From Anaerolineae bacterium (GTDB lineage Bacteria > Chloroflexota > Anaerolineae > 4572-78 > J111), in NCBI GenBank assembly GCA_023151115.1, contig JAKLJP010000062.1, forward strand, positions 1 to 34,511: 34,511 nt of DNA. Reading direction: 5' to 3'. Below the pieces are notes generated by a model. The model had not been told where the DNA came from, did not search any database, and was given only the letters and a program-made list of their open reading frames with translations. The translations under genes and the position numbers were made by a program. Positions 23,959 to 32,244 of the stretch are shown piece after piece. How positions within the stretch are numbered: the stretch's first letter is position 1; every line of letters starts with the position of its first letter.

Positions 23959-25704
23959 TCATGGCTGCCAGAACCGCTCGATCAAGGCTTGCTCGGCCGC
24001 GGCGGTCCAAACTTCGCCCGCGGCCAGCCGCTCGGCCACGTCGGGCAAGGTCTGCTTCAGTTCGGTTACGCCGGTCAACGGCAAACCCTGCAACTGGGGA
24101 AAGATAACCACTTTACCCGGATAGCGCCCCTCCATCATAGCCCGGATGCCGTCCAAAGCGGCTTCCAGCCCGCCGACAGCGGCCACCGAACGGTTGGGTG
24201 AAAGCTGTCCGGCCAGTGTTTTCTGAATCACCGTCTCCTGGTCGGTCAGGGCCGAGCCAGAAGTGCCGGTGTATTGCGCATTGTGCAGATAAACGGCGCT
24301 CAGGTTGAGTGGGACCATTGTCCCGTTAGGCACTCCGGCAAAAAAGACCAGCATCCCGTCCGAGGCCATCGTTGTGGCTGCCTCGGCCATGACCGCTGCT
24401 ACCGGCGCCGAGACAATCACATCGTCGGCGCCGCGGCCAGCCGTGACCCGCATCACCATCTCGCGCAGCGACTCCTGAGCGCCGGTCGGATTGAAGGTAA
24501 GCAGTTGCTTGTGGTGAGCTTCGGCCAGCCCACCGAAGCGATCCGCCAGGGCCGCCAGCCGCATCGCGCTGACATCCGTAGCAATGATAACGGTCGGGCC
24601 GTTCTCCAATTCGATGGCCCGCTGCACATGCATCTGGCCCATCGGCCCCCCCGCACCCACAAAGAGGGCCGTCCCACCCGGCCGCAGGTCGCAGCGATTG
24701 CGGGCTTCGCCGTAGGAAGCGGCAATATCAGGCCCCCGATTGCCGACATAAGCGGTGTAGTCGTAGTGAACCCGGCCCACATCCACCTGAACATCGCCGT
24801 CAAGCGGCGTTTGGCCGACCATGTTGAAAGTTCCCCGGCGGGCAATCAACTTGGCCGCCTCGCTCACCCCCGCCGCCGAGCGAGGGTCGAGCAGGATAAT
24901 GTCGTCAAAACCGGCTCCGCTGGTTAATTCTGCTTTGAGGGTGGGGTAATCAGCCGGGGTCAGCCCATTGCGGATGATCAGGTCAACCTCGCGCTTACCC
25001 GCTTCTTGTCGCAGCAGGTCCAACACAGCCGGCGGCGTATCGGTGGCGACAATCATCGCCGGGGACTCCAGGCCTGTTGAGAATTGGTAGGCGGTCATAT
25101 CGCCCGGCTGGCCGACGATCCAGATGCTGCCGCCGCTTTTCGGGCTGAGCCGGCGGCGCTGGGTGTAGGCCGCCTCGACACAGGCCCAGGGTTCGGTCAA
25201 GGCGGTTTCGGCGTAACCCAGGTCGCCGGGCAGGGGCAGAACGTAGGTTTGATGGTCAGCCTCAAGCACCTCCGGGCCGATCAGATGAAACTGGGTCAAG
25301 CCGCCGGGGATGGTATACCCATAAGCCGTGCTTTTGCCCTGAATGTAGATGTCGGGCTGGAGAGCCAGCCGCTGGCCGGGGTGATACTGCTGGCGCAGGT
25401 TCTCTCCTACCTTAACCACCGTCAGGGCGACTTCGTGGCCCAGCCGCGTTGGTTCGAGGGCCAGGTTGCGATGGTAAAGCTTGGGGTGCTCGCCGCCCTG
25501 GGTGATCAATTTGACGTCAGAAAAACACATTCCCACCGCATCCACCCGCACCAGAAGTTGATCCGGGCCTGGTTCCGTCACCGGCATACGTTCGGGTTCG
25601 CTGTTGCGCCCGATATTTTCGACCCCTGCGCCGTACATATTCCAGGCCCACGTTTCAGCCGGGATCGGCGGTTCGGGTGAGCGATATTCGTCATAAGTAG
25701 GCAT
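23959..25704 (-). CDS. Oversized MDR-superfamily (zinc-type) dehydrogenase with two nucleotide-binding domains
   Basis: A 581-residue protein; ordinary MDR enzymes have about 340-400 residues. The N-terminal GroES-like catalytic domain shows C60 (GMCFSDVK) and H90-E91 (LGHEVAL), typical of the catalytic metal site; the four-cysteine structural zinc loop is missing. A first Rossmann-like segment (about 195-310) has a degenerate loop (VGQPGDM). A second one begins at VGAGGPMG (349-356) and is intact. The start ATG (25702-25704) has AGGAG about 8 nt upstream; the longer ORF would add 22 residues. It is the last gene of a mannitol-type PTS operon, where a mannitol-1-phosphate dehydrogenase is expected, so a polyol-phosphate dehydrogenase is the likely role (inference). 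Confidence 0.78.
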   Translation of the reverse strand: MPTYDEYRSPEPPIPAETWAWNMYGAGVENIGRNSEPERMPVTEPGPDQLLVRVDAVGMCFSDVKLITQGGEHPKLYHRNLALEPTRLGHEVALTVVKVGENLRQQYHPGQRLALQPDIYIQGKSTAYGYTIPGGLTQFHLIGPEVLEADHQTYVLPLPGDLGYAETALTEPWACVEAAYTQRRRLSPKSGGSIWIVGQPGDMTAYQFSTGLESPAMIVATDTPPAVLDLLRQEAGKREVDLIIRNGLTPADYPTLKAELTSGAGFDDIILLDPRSAAGVSEAAKLIARRGTFNMVGQTPLDGDVQVDVGRVHYDYTAYVGNRGPDIAASYGEARNRCDLRPGGTALFVGAGGPMGQMHVQRAIELENGPTVIIATDVSAMRLAALADRFGGLAEAHHKQLLTFNPTGAQESLREMVMRVTAGRGADDVIVSAPVAAVMAEAATTMASDGMLVFFAGVPNGTMVPLNLSAVYLHNAQYTGTSGSALTDQETVIQKTLAGQLSPNRSVAAVGGLEAALDGIRAMMEGRYPGKVVIFPQLQGLPLTGVTELKQTLPDVAERLAAGEVWTAAAEQALIERFWQP

Positions 25705-25750
25705 CGTCGTTTCTCCTAACCCGGACAAGCCGGATGCTACGCAAAAAAGA

Positions 25751-25849
25751 GTTCTCGCGCAAAGACGCAAAGGCGCAAAGATTTTAAAGAGCTTTCCTGG
25801 CGTTCTTGGCGACTTTGCGTGAGGCTTTCTTGCTCAATGGGCAAGAACT
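25751..25849. repeat. Palindromic repeat, CGCAAAGACGCAAAGGCGC type (family H)
   Basis: Left arm GCGCAAAGACGCAAAGGCGCAAAG-like (25755-25780) pairs imperfectly with the CTTGGCGACTTTGCG-like right arm (to about 25822). Outer bases AGTTCT/AGAACT extend the palindrome to 25849. It lies between the HPr-EI and MDR genes. Confidence 0.65.
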
Positions 25850-25871
25850 CAACTGCTAAGTACAGGGTTGC

Positions 25872-25974
25872 ATATCATTTCGAGCGACGAAGGAGCGAGA
25901 AATCTTCGTCCTTGCCGAGAAGTTTCGGCAGCGGAGTAGAAGATTCCTCCCCGCTTTGCGGGTCGGAATGACAT
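25872..25974. repeat. Palindromic repeat, family B
   Basis: Inverted ends of the ATCATTTCGAG / TCGGAATGACAT type, with AGAAATCTTC/GAAGATTC inner arms. Its right end touches the TAA stop codon (25974-25976) of the HPr-EI gene. Confidence 0.75.
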
Positions 25975-28001
25975 TATGCCCCAATAGCCCGCACCTCGGC
26001 GGCGGTGGCACAGGCCAGAGCTTGGGCGGCCAGTTCCTGTGTTTTCGACCAGGCCAGGGTGCGGATTTGAGCTTTCACCGCCGGGATGGCCGGCACGCTG
26101 GCGCTCAACTCGTCCACGCCCAGCCCGACCAGCAGCGGGATGGCCTGGGGATTGGCGGCCAGCTCGCCGCAAACGCCAACCCACTTCCCGGCGGCATGGG
26201 CCGCTTTCACCGTTTGGTCAATCAACCGCAGCACCGCCGGATGCAGGCCGTCGGCCTGGGCCGACAGGGCCGGATGACCCCGGTCCATGGCCAGGGTGTA
26301 CTGGGTCAGATCGTTGGTGCCGATGGAGAAGAAGTCAACCTCGCGGGCAAAACTGTCGGCGATGAGAGCCGCCGCCGGCACTTCGACCATAATGCCCAAC
26401 CCCACCGCAGGGCCGGCCAGTTCAGCCTGAACTTCGGCCACCATTTGCCTGACGGCGCGCCAATCTTCCAGGGTGGTTATCATCGGGAACATGATCCGGC
26501 AGGGGCCAAAGCTGGTGGCCCGGAAGATAGCCCGCAGTTGGATTCGCAGCAGGTCGGGGCGGGCCAGGGATAAGCGCACGCCGCGCTGCCCCAAAAACGG
26601 GTTTTCTTCGGGCGGCATGGGGAGATAGGCCAGCGGCTTGTCGCCGCCCACATCCAGGGTGCGGATGATGACCGGCCGGCCGGCCAGGGCCAAAACGATG
26701 TCCCGGTAGACTTCAAACTGCTCATTTTCGGTCGGCGGGGTCGGCCGGTCCAGAAAGAGAAATTCGGTTCGCAGCAGCCCGACCCCCTCAGCGCCACAAC
26801 TGACGGCCTGGCGGGCATCGGCTAGACTGCCGATATTGGCGACCACTTCGACTCGGTGATTATCTTGAGTCAGGGCTAACTCTGCGGCAGCTTCGAGTTC
26901 GGCGGCTCGGCGCGTCTGGTCGGCCTGGCGCTGGCGCTGAGCCTGGGCGACGGTTTCGGGATCAGGCGAGAGGCTCAGCGTCCCGGCTGACCCGTCGAGA
27001 ATGGCCGGGGTGCCGTTGGGCACGGTCAGGATGTCCGGGCCGGCGCCGACCATGGCCGGCAGCCCCAGCGCCCGCGCCAGGATGGCGGTGTGTCCATTAG
27101 CCCCGCCGACGGCCGTGCAGAAGCCCAAAACCCGGTTGGGGTCGAGGCTAACGGTGTCGGAAGGTGACAGGTCATGGGCAATCAAGATGACCGGCTCGGC
27201 GGGCAGTTCCGGCCCAGTGTGGTTAAGCCCGGCCATGGCTCGCAGCACCCGCTGACCGACATCGCGGATATCGGCGGCGCGGGCGGCCAGCAGTTCATCC
27301 TGGAGTTGGGCCAGGGCCGCCGCCATTTCTTCCACTGCTTGTTGCCAAGCCTGGGTGGCGCTGCGTCCGGCAAAAATATAACTCAGGGCGTTTTCACGCA
27401 GGTCAGGATCGGTCAGAATCGTCAGATGTGCTTCAAAGATAGCGGCCTCCCCCGCGCCGAGACGCTGGAGAACCTGTTGATGTAAGGTTTGCAGCTCGGT
27501 TTTGGCGCTGTCGAGACCGGCGTCCAGCCTGGCTCGTTCTTCTTCGGGCGTGGCGACGGTTTCAACAATGGTGAGTTTGACCGGCTGAAACTGGAACACC
27601 GGCCCTACGGCGATGCCGGCCGCTGCCGGAATTCCCCGCCGGATTGAGTCAGACACATTGGATGGGGCGGCTGGCTGCTTGACCGGGGCCGGCTTGATTT
27701 CAGCCGGGCCGGTTGAATGGCCGTTGGCCCCCGGAAGTTCGTCCCCCAGGCCGTTTTCAACCGCCGTTTTGAGCACGGCCAGGGCTTCGTCCTCGTCCGG
27801 CCCCTCGGCCATGATGCAGATTTGGCCGCCTCGCTCGACTCCCAGGGTCAAAACCGAAATGACGCTCTTGGCGTTGGCCTTTTTGGCTCCGTGCTGCACC
27901 CGGATATTAGCCTGAAACTGTTTGGCCGTGTTGACAAACACCGCCGCCGGGCGGGCATGCAGCCCGGTTGGGTTTTGGATAATCAGGTCGAGTTGTTTCA
28001 T
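25974..28001 (-). CDS. ptsI: HPr-Enzyme I fusion protein of the PTS
   Basis: A 675-residue fusion that supplies both general PTS phosphocarriers. HPr occupies residues 1-88, with the phosphorylated H15 in GLHARP and the regulatory S46 in AKSVISVL, as in HPr kinase-controlled HPrs. After a ~30-residue Pro/Ala linker, Enzyme I runs from about 115 to 675. Its active-site histidine is H304 (ANGHTAILAR), and the PEP-binding C-terminal barrel includes the LLRTEFLFLDR and VGVCGELAAN motifs. It lies 19 nt after EIIA with AGGAGAT as ribosome binding site. The operon therefore carries a complete, self-contained relay from PEP to sugar. In many bacteria EI and HPr are separate and unlinked. Confidence 0.92.
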   Translation of the reverse strand: MKQLDLIIQNPTGLHARPAAVFVNTAKQFQANIRVQHGAKKANAKSVISVLTLGVERGGQICIMAEGPDEDEALAVLKTAVENGLGDELPGANGHSTGPAEIKPAPVKQPAAPSNVSDSIRRGIPAAAGIAVGPVFQFQPVKLTIVETVATPEEERARLDAGLDSAKTELQTLHQQVLQRLGAGEAAIFEAHLTILTDPDLRENALSYIFAGRSATQAWQQAVEEMAAALAQLQDELLAARAADIRDVGQRVLRAMAGLNHTGPELPAEPVILIAHDLSPSDTVSLDPNRVLGFCTAVGGANGHTAILARALGLPAMVGAGPDILTVPNGTPAILDGSAGTLSLSPDPETVAQAQRQRQADQTRRAAELEAAAELALTQDNHRVEVVANIGSLADARQAVSCGAEGVGLLRTEFLFLDRPTPPTENEQFEVYRDIVLALAGRPVIIRTLDVGGDKPLAYLPMPPEENPFLGQRGVRLSLARPDLLRIQLRAIFRATSFGPCRIMFPMITTLEDWRAVRQMVAEVQAELAGPAVGLGIMVEVPAAALIADSFAREVDFFSIGTNDLTQYTLAMDRGHPALSAQADGLHPAVLRLIDQTVKAAHAAGKWVGVCGELAANPQAIPLLVGLGVDELSASVPAIPAVKAQIRTLAWSKTQELAAQALACATAAEVRAIGA

Positions 28002-28020
28002 AACTTTATCTCCTGCCGGC

Positions 28021-28467
28021 TCAGGCTGTTTCGATTGCTTGGGGCCGGCTCAACAGTTCGATCAGTTCTTGGGGGTCGCTAATGCGGGCCAGGCGTTCGG
28101 CTTCCTCCGGTTCCTCCAGGATTTCGGCCAGGTTGGTCAGGATGCCGATATGCTCATCGGCGCTGGCGGCGATGCCGAAGACGAGATAGGCGGTTTCATC
28201 CGGGTTCCAGGCGACGCCCTGGGGAAACTGAATCAGCGAAATGCCGCTTTCGTGAATGCTGGCCCGGTCTTCAAACTGCCCGTGCGGGATGGCCACGCCG
28301 TTGCCGATGTAGGTAGACATGGTTTGCTCGCGGGCCAACATGCCGTCAACATAACTCGGGGCAACGCGACCCGCTTTGACCAGCAGTTCGCCGGCCAGGC
28401 GGATGGCGCTCAGTTTGTCGGTTGAGGGGGCATTGAGCTGAATGGTTTCGAGGCTGATAATTCCCAT
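28021..28467 (-). CDS. mtlF: PTS EIIA, mannitol type
   Basis: A 148-residue cytoplasmic EIIA of the mannitol/fructose family. The phosphorylated histidine is H62 in VAIPHGQF, within the YIGNGVAIPHG motif characteristic of mannitol EIIA. It accepts phosphate from HPr and passes it to the EIIB encoded just upstream. Only 5 nt separate it from the EIIB stop codon, and its ribosome binding site lies in the last EIIB codons, so the two are translationally coupled. In E. coli this domain is the C-terminal part of MtlA; here it is a separate protein, as in Gram-positive bacteria. Confidence 0.88.
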   Translation of the reverse strand: MGIISLETIQLNAPSTDKLSAIRLAGELLVKAGRVAPSYVDGMLAREQTMSTYIGNGVAIPHGQFEDRASIHESGISLIQFPQGVAWNPDETAYLVFGIAASADEHIGILTNLAEILEEPEEAERLARISDPQELIELLSRPQAIETA

Positions 28468-28472
28468 GATTT

Positions 28473-28796
28473 CTACCCTACCTCTTCAATCTGCCCATTC
28501 GATTGGAGGGCATTCACAATCACATCAAAGGCCGGAATGTTCATGAAATTATCAAACGGCAGCACCACCGCCCAGGGTGCTTTCTCGCGGGCCAGCTTGG
28601 CCAGCCCCTTATGCACTACCACCACCTGGGCATCCTTGGGGATAGACCTGGCCGGAGAATGTTCCACCTTGACCGGCAGGTTAGCATCTTTGACTCTCTT
28701 TTTGAGTTTGTTTGTCACCATCAGGCTGGAACCCATCCCGGCTTCACAGGCGATAACAATTTTTTTGACTTCATTCGCTTGAACAAACTTTGCCAT
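28473..28796 (-). CDS. PTS EIIB, mannitol type
   Basis: A 107-residue EIIB with the phosphocysteine C17 in the VIACEAGMGSS loop, which matches the VACDAGMGSS loop of mannitol EIIB. It hands phosphate to the sugar during transport. The start at MAKF (ATG 28794-28796) is supported by AGGAG about 8 nt upstream; a longer ORF would add 13 residues. It is a free-standing EIIB, whereas mannitol transporters usually carry B fused to C. 364 nt of repeats separate it from the EIIC gene. Confidence 0.88.
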   Translation of the reverse strand: MAKFVQANEVKKIVIACEAGMGSSLMVTNKLKKRVKDANLPVKVEHSPARSIPKDAQVVVVHKGLAKLAREKAPWAVVLPFDNFMNIPAFDVIVNALQSNGQIEEVG

Positions 28797-28823
28797 TTTA
28801 TACTCCTCTGAAAATAGACTTCC

Positions 28824-28852
28824 GGAGTGTCGCAAGGCAAGCCTTGCACTCC
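28824..28852. repeat. Short hairpin, family E relative
   Basis: GGAGTG (28824-28829) and CACTCC (28847-28852) enclose CAAGG/CCTTG inner arms. The motif GTGCAAGG is shared with 10488-10572. It lies 27 nt before the EIIB start codon. Confidence 0.55.
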
Positions 28853-28920
28853 ATTTTCACGCTTCGCGTCGGTGGTGTGCTGTCAGACTTGTGACGACTC
28901 CTTTGAAAGTAGCTTGGTTC

Positions 28921-29030
28921 ATGTCACTGCGAGCCGCTTTAGCGGCAAAGCAATCTCCCACCCCGGAGAGGGGGATTGCTTCGGCCTCCGGCCGTTCGGC
29001 TGAACTCACGACGAAGCCTCGCAATGACAT
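28921..29030. repeat. MITE-like palindromic repeat, ATGTCACTGCGAG type (family F)
   Basis: Inverted ends ATGTCACTGCGAG (28921-28933) and CTCGCAATGACAT (29018-29030), one mismatch, with inner GCAATCTCCC/GGGGGATTGC arms. It is a member of a class common in many bacteria. It lies inside the PTS operon, between EIIC and EIIB. Confidence 0.75.
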
Positions 29031-29073
29031 TTTCATTGTCAGTGTCGTCCTCCAGGGATTGTCCGGCCCCTAC

Positions 29074-29160
29074 AGATTTTTCACCATAGCTGGCGCATCC
29101 CTAGGCGTCAGCGGGCGGTATAGGGATGCCACCCTACGGGAAATTTGGACCCACCGAGTA
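29074..29160. repeat. Palindromic repeat, family D
   Basis: Shares TAGCTGGCGCATCCCTA, GTCAGCGGGCGG and GGGATGCCACCCTACGG with the full copy at 33753-33843. It ends directly before the TAA stop codon (29161-29163) of EIIC. The whole gap 28797-29160 consists of elements of families D, F and E with no gene. Confidence 0.72.
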
Positions 29161-30255
29161 TTAGTTGGCCGGTGTTGCTACCCCACCGCTGGGAAGGGAC
29201 TCAGCCTCACCGCTCCATTCTGACGCTTCCTCTTCGGAGTCAAATTCTTTAACCGGGTAGAGTTTGAGGATAAACGACCCGGCCAGGAAGGAGGCGACGG
29301 CGGCAATCAGCACTCCGCCAAGAACAGCCACGTGTTGTCCCGGCGGGGTGACGGCCAGGTAAGCAAAGATGGAGCCGGGGGCCGGGGTTGCCACCAGGCC
29401 GGCGTTCATAATCACAAACCACAGGTCGGCCAGGATGCCGCCGGCCCACAGAGCCACAATCATAATCGGGTGAGCCAAAACAAAGGGGAAGTAGATTTCG
29501 TGGATGCCGCCGAAGAAGTGAATAATAATCGCTCCCGGCGCAGTTTGTTTGGCCATGCCCTTTCCGGCAAACCAGTAGGCTAACAGCAGCCCCAGGCCCG
29601 GTCCCGGATTAGTTTCAAGCAGGAACAGAATGGAGCGGCCCGTTTCTTTGGCTTCGGTAACGCCGAGCGGGCCTAAAATGCCGTGATTGATGGCATTGTT
29701 CAGGAACAGGACTTTGGCCGGTTCGATAAACAGGTCGGCAATAGGCAGCAGGCGCGAATCAATCAGGAATTGAACACCGGCGCCCATCGCCGTCGTAATA
29801 CCCTGGACGACCGGTCCAACGAGGACCTGGGCCAATAACGTCAGGATGGTTGCCAGGATGCCGGCCGAGAAGATATTAATCAACATTTCAAAACCGGAAG
29901 GCATTTTATCTTCCAGCATTTCATCTATTTTCTTGATTAAGAAGCCACCGAGCGGCCCCATGACCATACCGCCGATAAACATAGGGACATCCGCGCCAAC
30001 CACAGCCCCCATCGTTGCCGCTGCGCCGACCACGCCGCCACGGGTGTCGTAAACCATCCGCCCGCCGGCAAAACCGATCAAGATGGGCAGCAAGTAGGTA
30101 ATCATAGGGCCAACCAGCTTGGCAAAATTTTCGTTGGGAATCCAGCCGACGGGGATAAACAGGGCTGTGATCAAACCCCAGGCCAGAAAAGCGCCCAAAT
30201 TGGGGATGACCATCGCCGCTAAAAAACTACCAAAACGCTGCATTCTTTCCTGCAT
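29161..30255 (-). CDS. mtlA: PTS EIIC, mannitol type
   Basis: A 364-residue membrane channel of the mannitol PTS. It aligns closely with the N-terminal EIIC part of E. coli MtlA (GAFLAWGLITALF, then LVGPMITYLLPILIG, GGVVGAAATMG, FLNNAINHG and FGGIHEIYFPFVL). NAINHG and GGIHEIYFP include the substrate-contact motif. About eight membrane segments are visible, and the protein ends in a hydrophilic tail without the EIIB and EIIA domains, which are separate genes here. ATG 30253-30255 has AGGAG about 10 nt upstream. It is the first transport gene of the operon. Mannitol is the most likely substrate; a related hexitol is possible. Confidence 0.9.
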   Translation of the reverse strand: MQERMQRFGSFLAAMVIPNLGAFLAWGLITALFIPVGWIPNENFAKLVGPMITYLLPILIGFAGGRMVYDTRGGVVGAAATMGAVVGADVPMFIGGMVMGPLGGFLIKKIDEMLEDKMPSGFEMLINIFSAGILATILTLLAQVLVGPVVQGITTAMGAGVQFLIDSRLLPIADLFIEPAKVLFLNNAINHGILGPLGVTEAKETGRSILFLLETNPGPGLGLLLAYWFAGKGMAKQTAPGAIIIHFFGGIHEIYFPFVLAHPIMIVALWAGGILADLWFVIMNAGLVATPAPGSIFAYLAVTPPGQHVAVLGGVLIAAVASFLAGSFILKLYPVKEFDSEEEASEWSGEAESLPSGGVATPAN

Positions 30256-30421
30256 TGTTTATGTCTCCTCTTAATTGAGTCTAAAAGTAAGATAAATTTG
30301 ATGTGGAGCCGCACCGGCTGGTTTGATTGTCTTGAGGAAAGAGATATAATAATAATATGCCAGCAGGCACAGCGGGCTGTTCGGTCGGCCAACCGAGAGC
30401 CTTAAGTACTTGTGGTTGATC

Positions 30422-30459
30422 GAGACACCGTTGGGCTGCCTATCCCGCGACGGTGTCTC
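30422..30459 (+). other. Inverted repeat with T-rich tail on the + strand
   Basis: 10-bp perfect arms GAGACACCGT (30422-30431) and ACGGTGTCTC (30450-30459), followed on + by TTAATTTTT. The neighbouring genes are on the - strand, so as a terminator it would act only on antisense transcripts. In the operon direction it lies in the 317-nt leader between the regulator and EIIC (30256-30572) and could be a regulatory structure. Confidence 0.5.
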
Positions 30460-30503
30460 TTAATTTTTAGCCGGTTGTTTCATTCACACCTCCCCTGAAA
30501 ATA

Positions 30504-30577
30504 AAGACGCGATGCCTCGTGAGGCGAGGAGGCGAAAGAAATTTCGCGTCTTCGCGTCCTCGCCTCATCGCCTCATG
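30504..30577. repeat. Palindromic repeat, GAGGCGAGGAGGCGAA type
   Basis: TGAGGCGAGGAGGCGAA (30520-30536) pairs with TTCGCGTCCTCGCCTCA (30551-30567), one mismatch. The right end overlaps the TGA stop codon (30573-30575) of the regulator. Confidence 0.7.
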
Positions 30578-32111
30578 TCAGCCAATTGGTAATCGTTTCG
30601 ATGTCCTCCGGCGTCAGAAGCGGATGCACCTGTATCACCGGCAGGCCCGGTCGCGGCGGCTGAACGGGTACGGTTGAGATCAGCATCTGCGCATCGGCGA
30701 CCTGTTCCACCGAAAGCTGGCGCAGCGATAACACCCCCATAATTTCCAGGCTGGGAAAGCGTGCTTTCAAGCGGGCTACCAGCAATTGGGCCGTAGCCAT
30801 GCCGCTGGGACAAATGATAAAGACGCGGTGAGGCCGGCTGGCGCTTTCGCGGACAAAAGCCGCCCGGAGTAATAACGCCAGGGTAGCTATTTCGCCCGCG
30901 GGCAAGACAACCCCACTGCGCTCGGTAATTAGCAGCGCCAATTCTTGAGCGATATGATATTCACGTTGATACTGATGCGACAAGCTGCCATCGGTCCAGG
31001 TGGGCGGCGACCATAAACCAAAGCGCTGGCGCATAAAAGCCGGGATCACGTGAGCCACCAGGCCATCCCGCAGCGGCGTATCGTAGCGGAGTTGGGGCGT
31101 GGCAAAAGCCTGGGCTACCTCGGCCATCAAAAGATCAATCAATTCGGTAAAAAGGGGATCAATTTCCAACTCACCCGGCCAGCTCTGGTCGCGTAGACCG
31201 GCCAACAGATGCATGGCGATGCCCGCAATTTCGGACGGGAGCGAGGCAGGGGACAAATCAAGCCAAATCCGGTTGGCCACATCGGTGGCGACGCTCCACA
31301 CCTTTTGAGCTTGCAGCCAGGCCAGCAGGTCGGGTTTGACCTCAAGATAATGGCCGTGACCGGCCCGCTCGGCCTGGATGGCCAAAGCCAGGGCCAGATG
31401 CAATACGGCGTCGTCGGTAAAGCGGCCGCCCAACTGCGCTTCGGCGTGGGCCACCCAATCAAAAGCGGTCTGGGTGTTCCACTGCCGGAGGAGTTTATTG
31501 GTTTGTTGGATAATCGGGAGGGCAGGGGTATCGGCCAGGGTAAAGCTCAAGCCCGTGCCGTGCCGCATTTCAAGCAGTGGTTCGTCAAAAGGGATGTCGC
31601 CCCATAACAGCGCTGTCAATCCCTGCCGCCGCTGTAACTCGGAGCCGCGACATTCAACCCCATAATTGGGCTTGCGCAGCAAGTTCAAGCCAAAGGATTC
31701 CAGCCAGGGTTCTAACACATCCAAATCTTTGAAGATAGTAGTGCGAGAAACAGCCCCGTTATATTGCAGCCAATTGAGGATAAGAGGCTCGGAGACCGCT
31801 AGCAGATGCAGGCCAAAAAGCTGCTGGCGTTGGCCGGCGGTTAATATCAGTTGAATATTGGTTGAAGTGTTTAACTCTTGCAGCAGGTGCTGGCGTTGGA
31901 GCGGCGTACAGTTGACTTCCACGCCGACGCCGGGGGTAGCCATGAGCGTGGCGTCGTGCTGAGCCAGCCAAGTTTTGACCGGCTTGAGCCGGTAATTGAC
32001 CTGGCGTGAGGAGAGATTGGTTTGTTGGGCCAGTTGGGCAATCGCCAGTGGTTTGCTGGCGGTTAGCAACTGGTTCAGCAGATCTTTCTGCTGCATGGTG
32101 AGTGAAACCAT
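30573..32111 (-). CDS. mtlR: PRD-containing PTS regulator, MtlR-like, lacking the C-terminal EIIA domain
   Basis: A 512-residue transcription activator of the MtlR/BglG-type PRD family. Two N-terminal winged-helix units (about residues 7-60 and 85-160) are followed by PRD1 and PRD2, and a C-terminal EIIB-like domain (from RVFIICPSGMATAQLL) bears a cysteine. Typical MtlR proteins of ~690 residues add an EIIA domain, which is absent here. Phosphorylation by the PTS at histidines in the PRDs would set activity. Start: I prefer ATG 32109-32111, which has AAAGGTG about 11 nt upstream, over an in-frame ATG 11 codons earlier (32144). The PTS transport genes follow on the same strand after 317 nt. 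Confidence 0.85.
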   Translation of the reverse strand: MVSLTMQQKDLLNQLLTASKPLAIAQLAQQTNLSSRQVNYRLKPVKTWLAQHDATLMATPGVGVEVNCTPLQRQHLLQELNTSTNIQLILTAGQRQQLFGLHLLAVSEPLILNWLQYNGAVSRTTIFKDLDVLEPWLESFGLNLLRKPNYGVECRGSELQRRQGLTALLWGDIPFDEPLLEMRHGTGLSFTLADTPALPIIQQTNKLLRQWNTQTAFDWVAHAEAQLGGRFTDDAVLHLALALAIQAERAGHGHYLEVKPDLLAWLQAQKVWSVATDVANRIWLDLSPASLPSEIAGIAMHLLAGLRDQSWPGELEIDPLFTELIDLLMAEVAQAFATPQLRYDTPLRDGLVAHVIPAFMRQRFGLWSPPTWTDGSLSHQYQREYHIAQELALLITERSGVVLPAGEIATLALLLRAAFVRESASRPHRVFIICPSGMATAQLLVARLKARFPSLEIMGVLSLRQLSVEQVADAQMLISTVPVQPPRPGLPVIQVHPLLTPEDIETITNWLT

Positions 32112-32203
32112 TGCTCTGTTAGCACCTTTGCTTGATAGTGACATTCTATCATTGTTTGAACCGATTCGAGCAACTAATTCAGATGGTTTCTGAGCGGGTA
32201 CTT

Positions 32204-32223
32204 ATGACAAAAGTTGACTATTT
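32204..32223. repeat. 20-nt direct repeat, copy 1
   Basis: ATGACAAAAGTTGACTATTT; it recurs with one mismatch at 32760-32779. The two copies flank the small gene at 32321-32671. Confidence 0.6.
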
Positions 32224-32244
32224 ACCTGGGTTCAATGTTTTCTT

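Noticed and set aside
30422..30459. Intrinsic terminator of the regulator gene
   Set aside because: The T-tail is on the + strand, opposite to the regulator and PTS genes, so it cannot end their transcript in the usual way.
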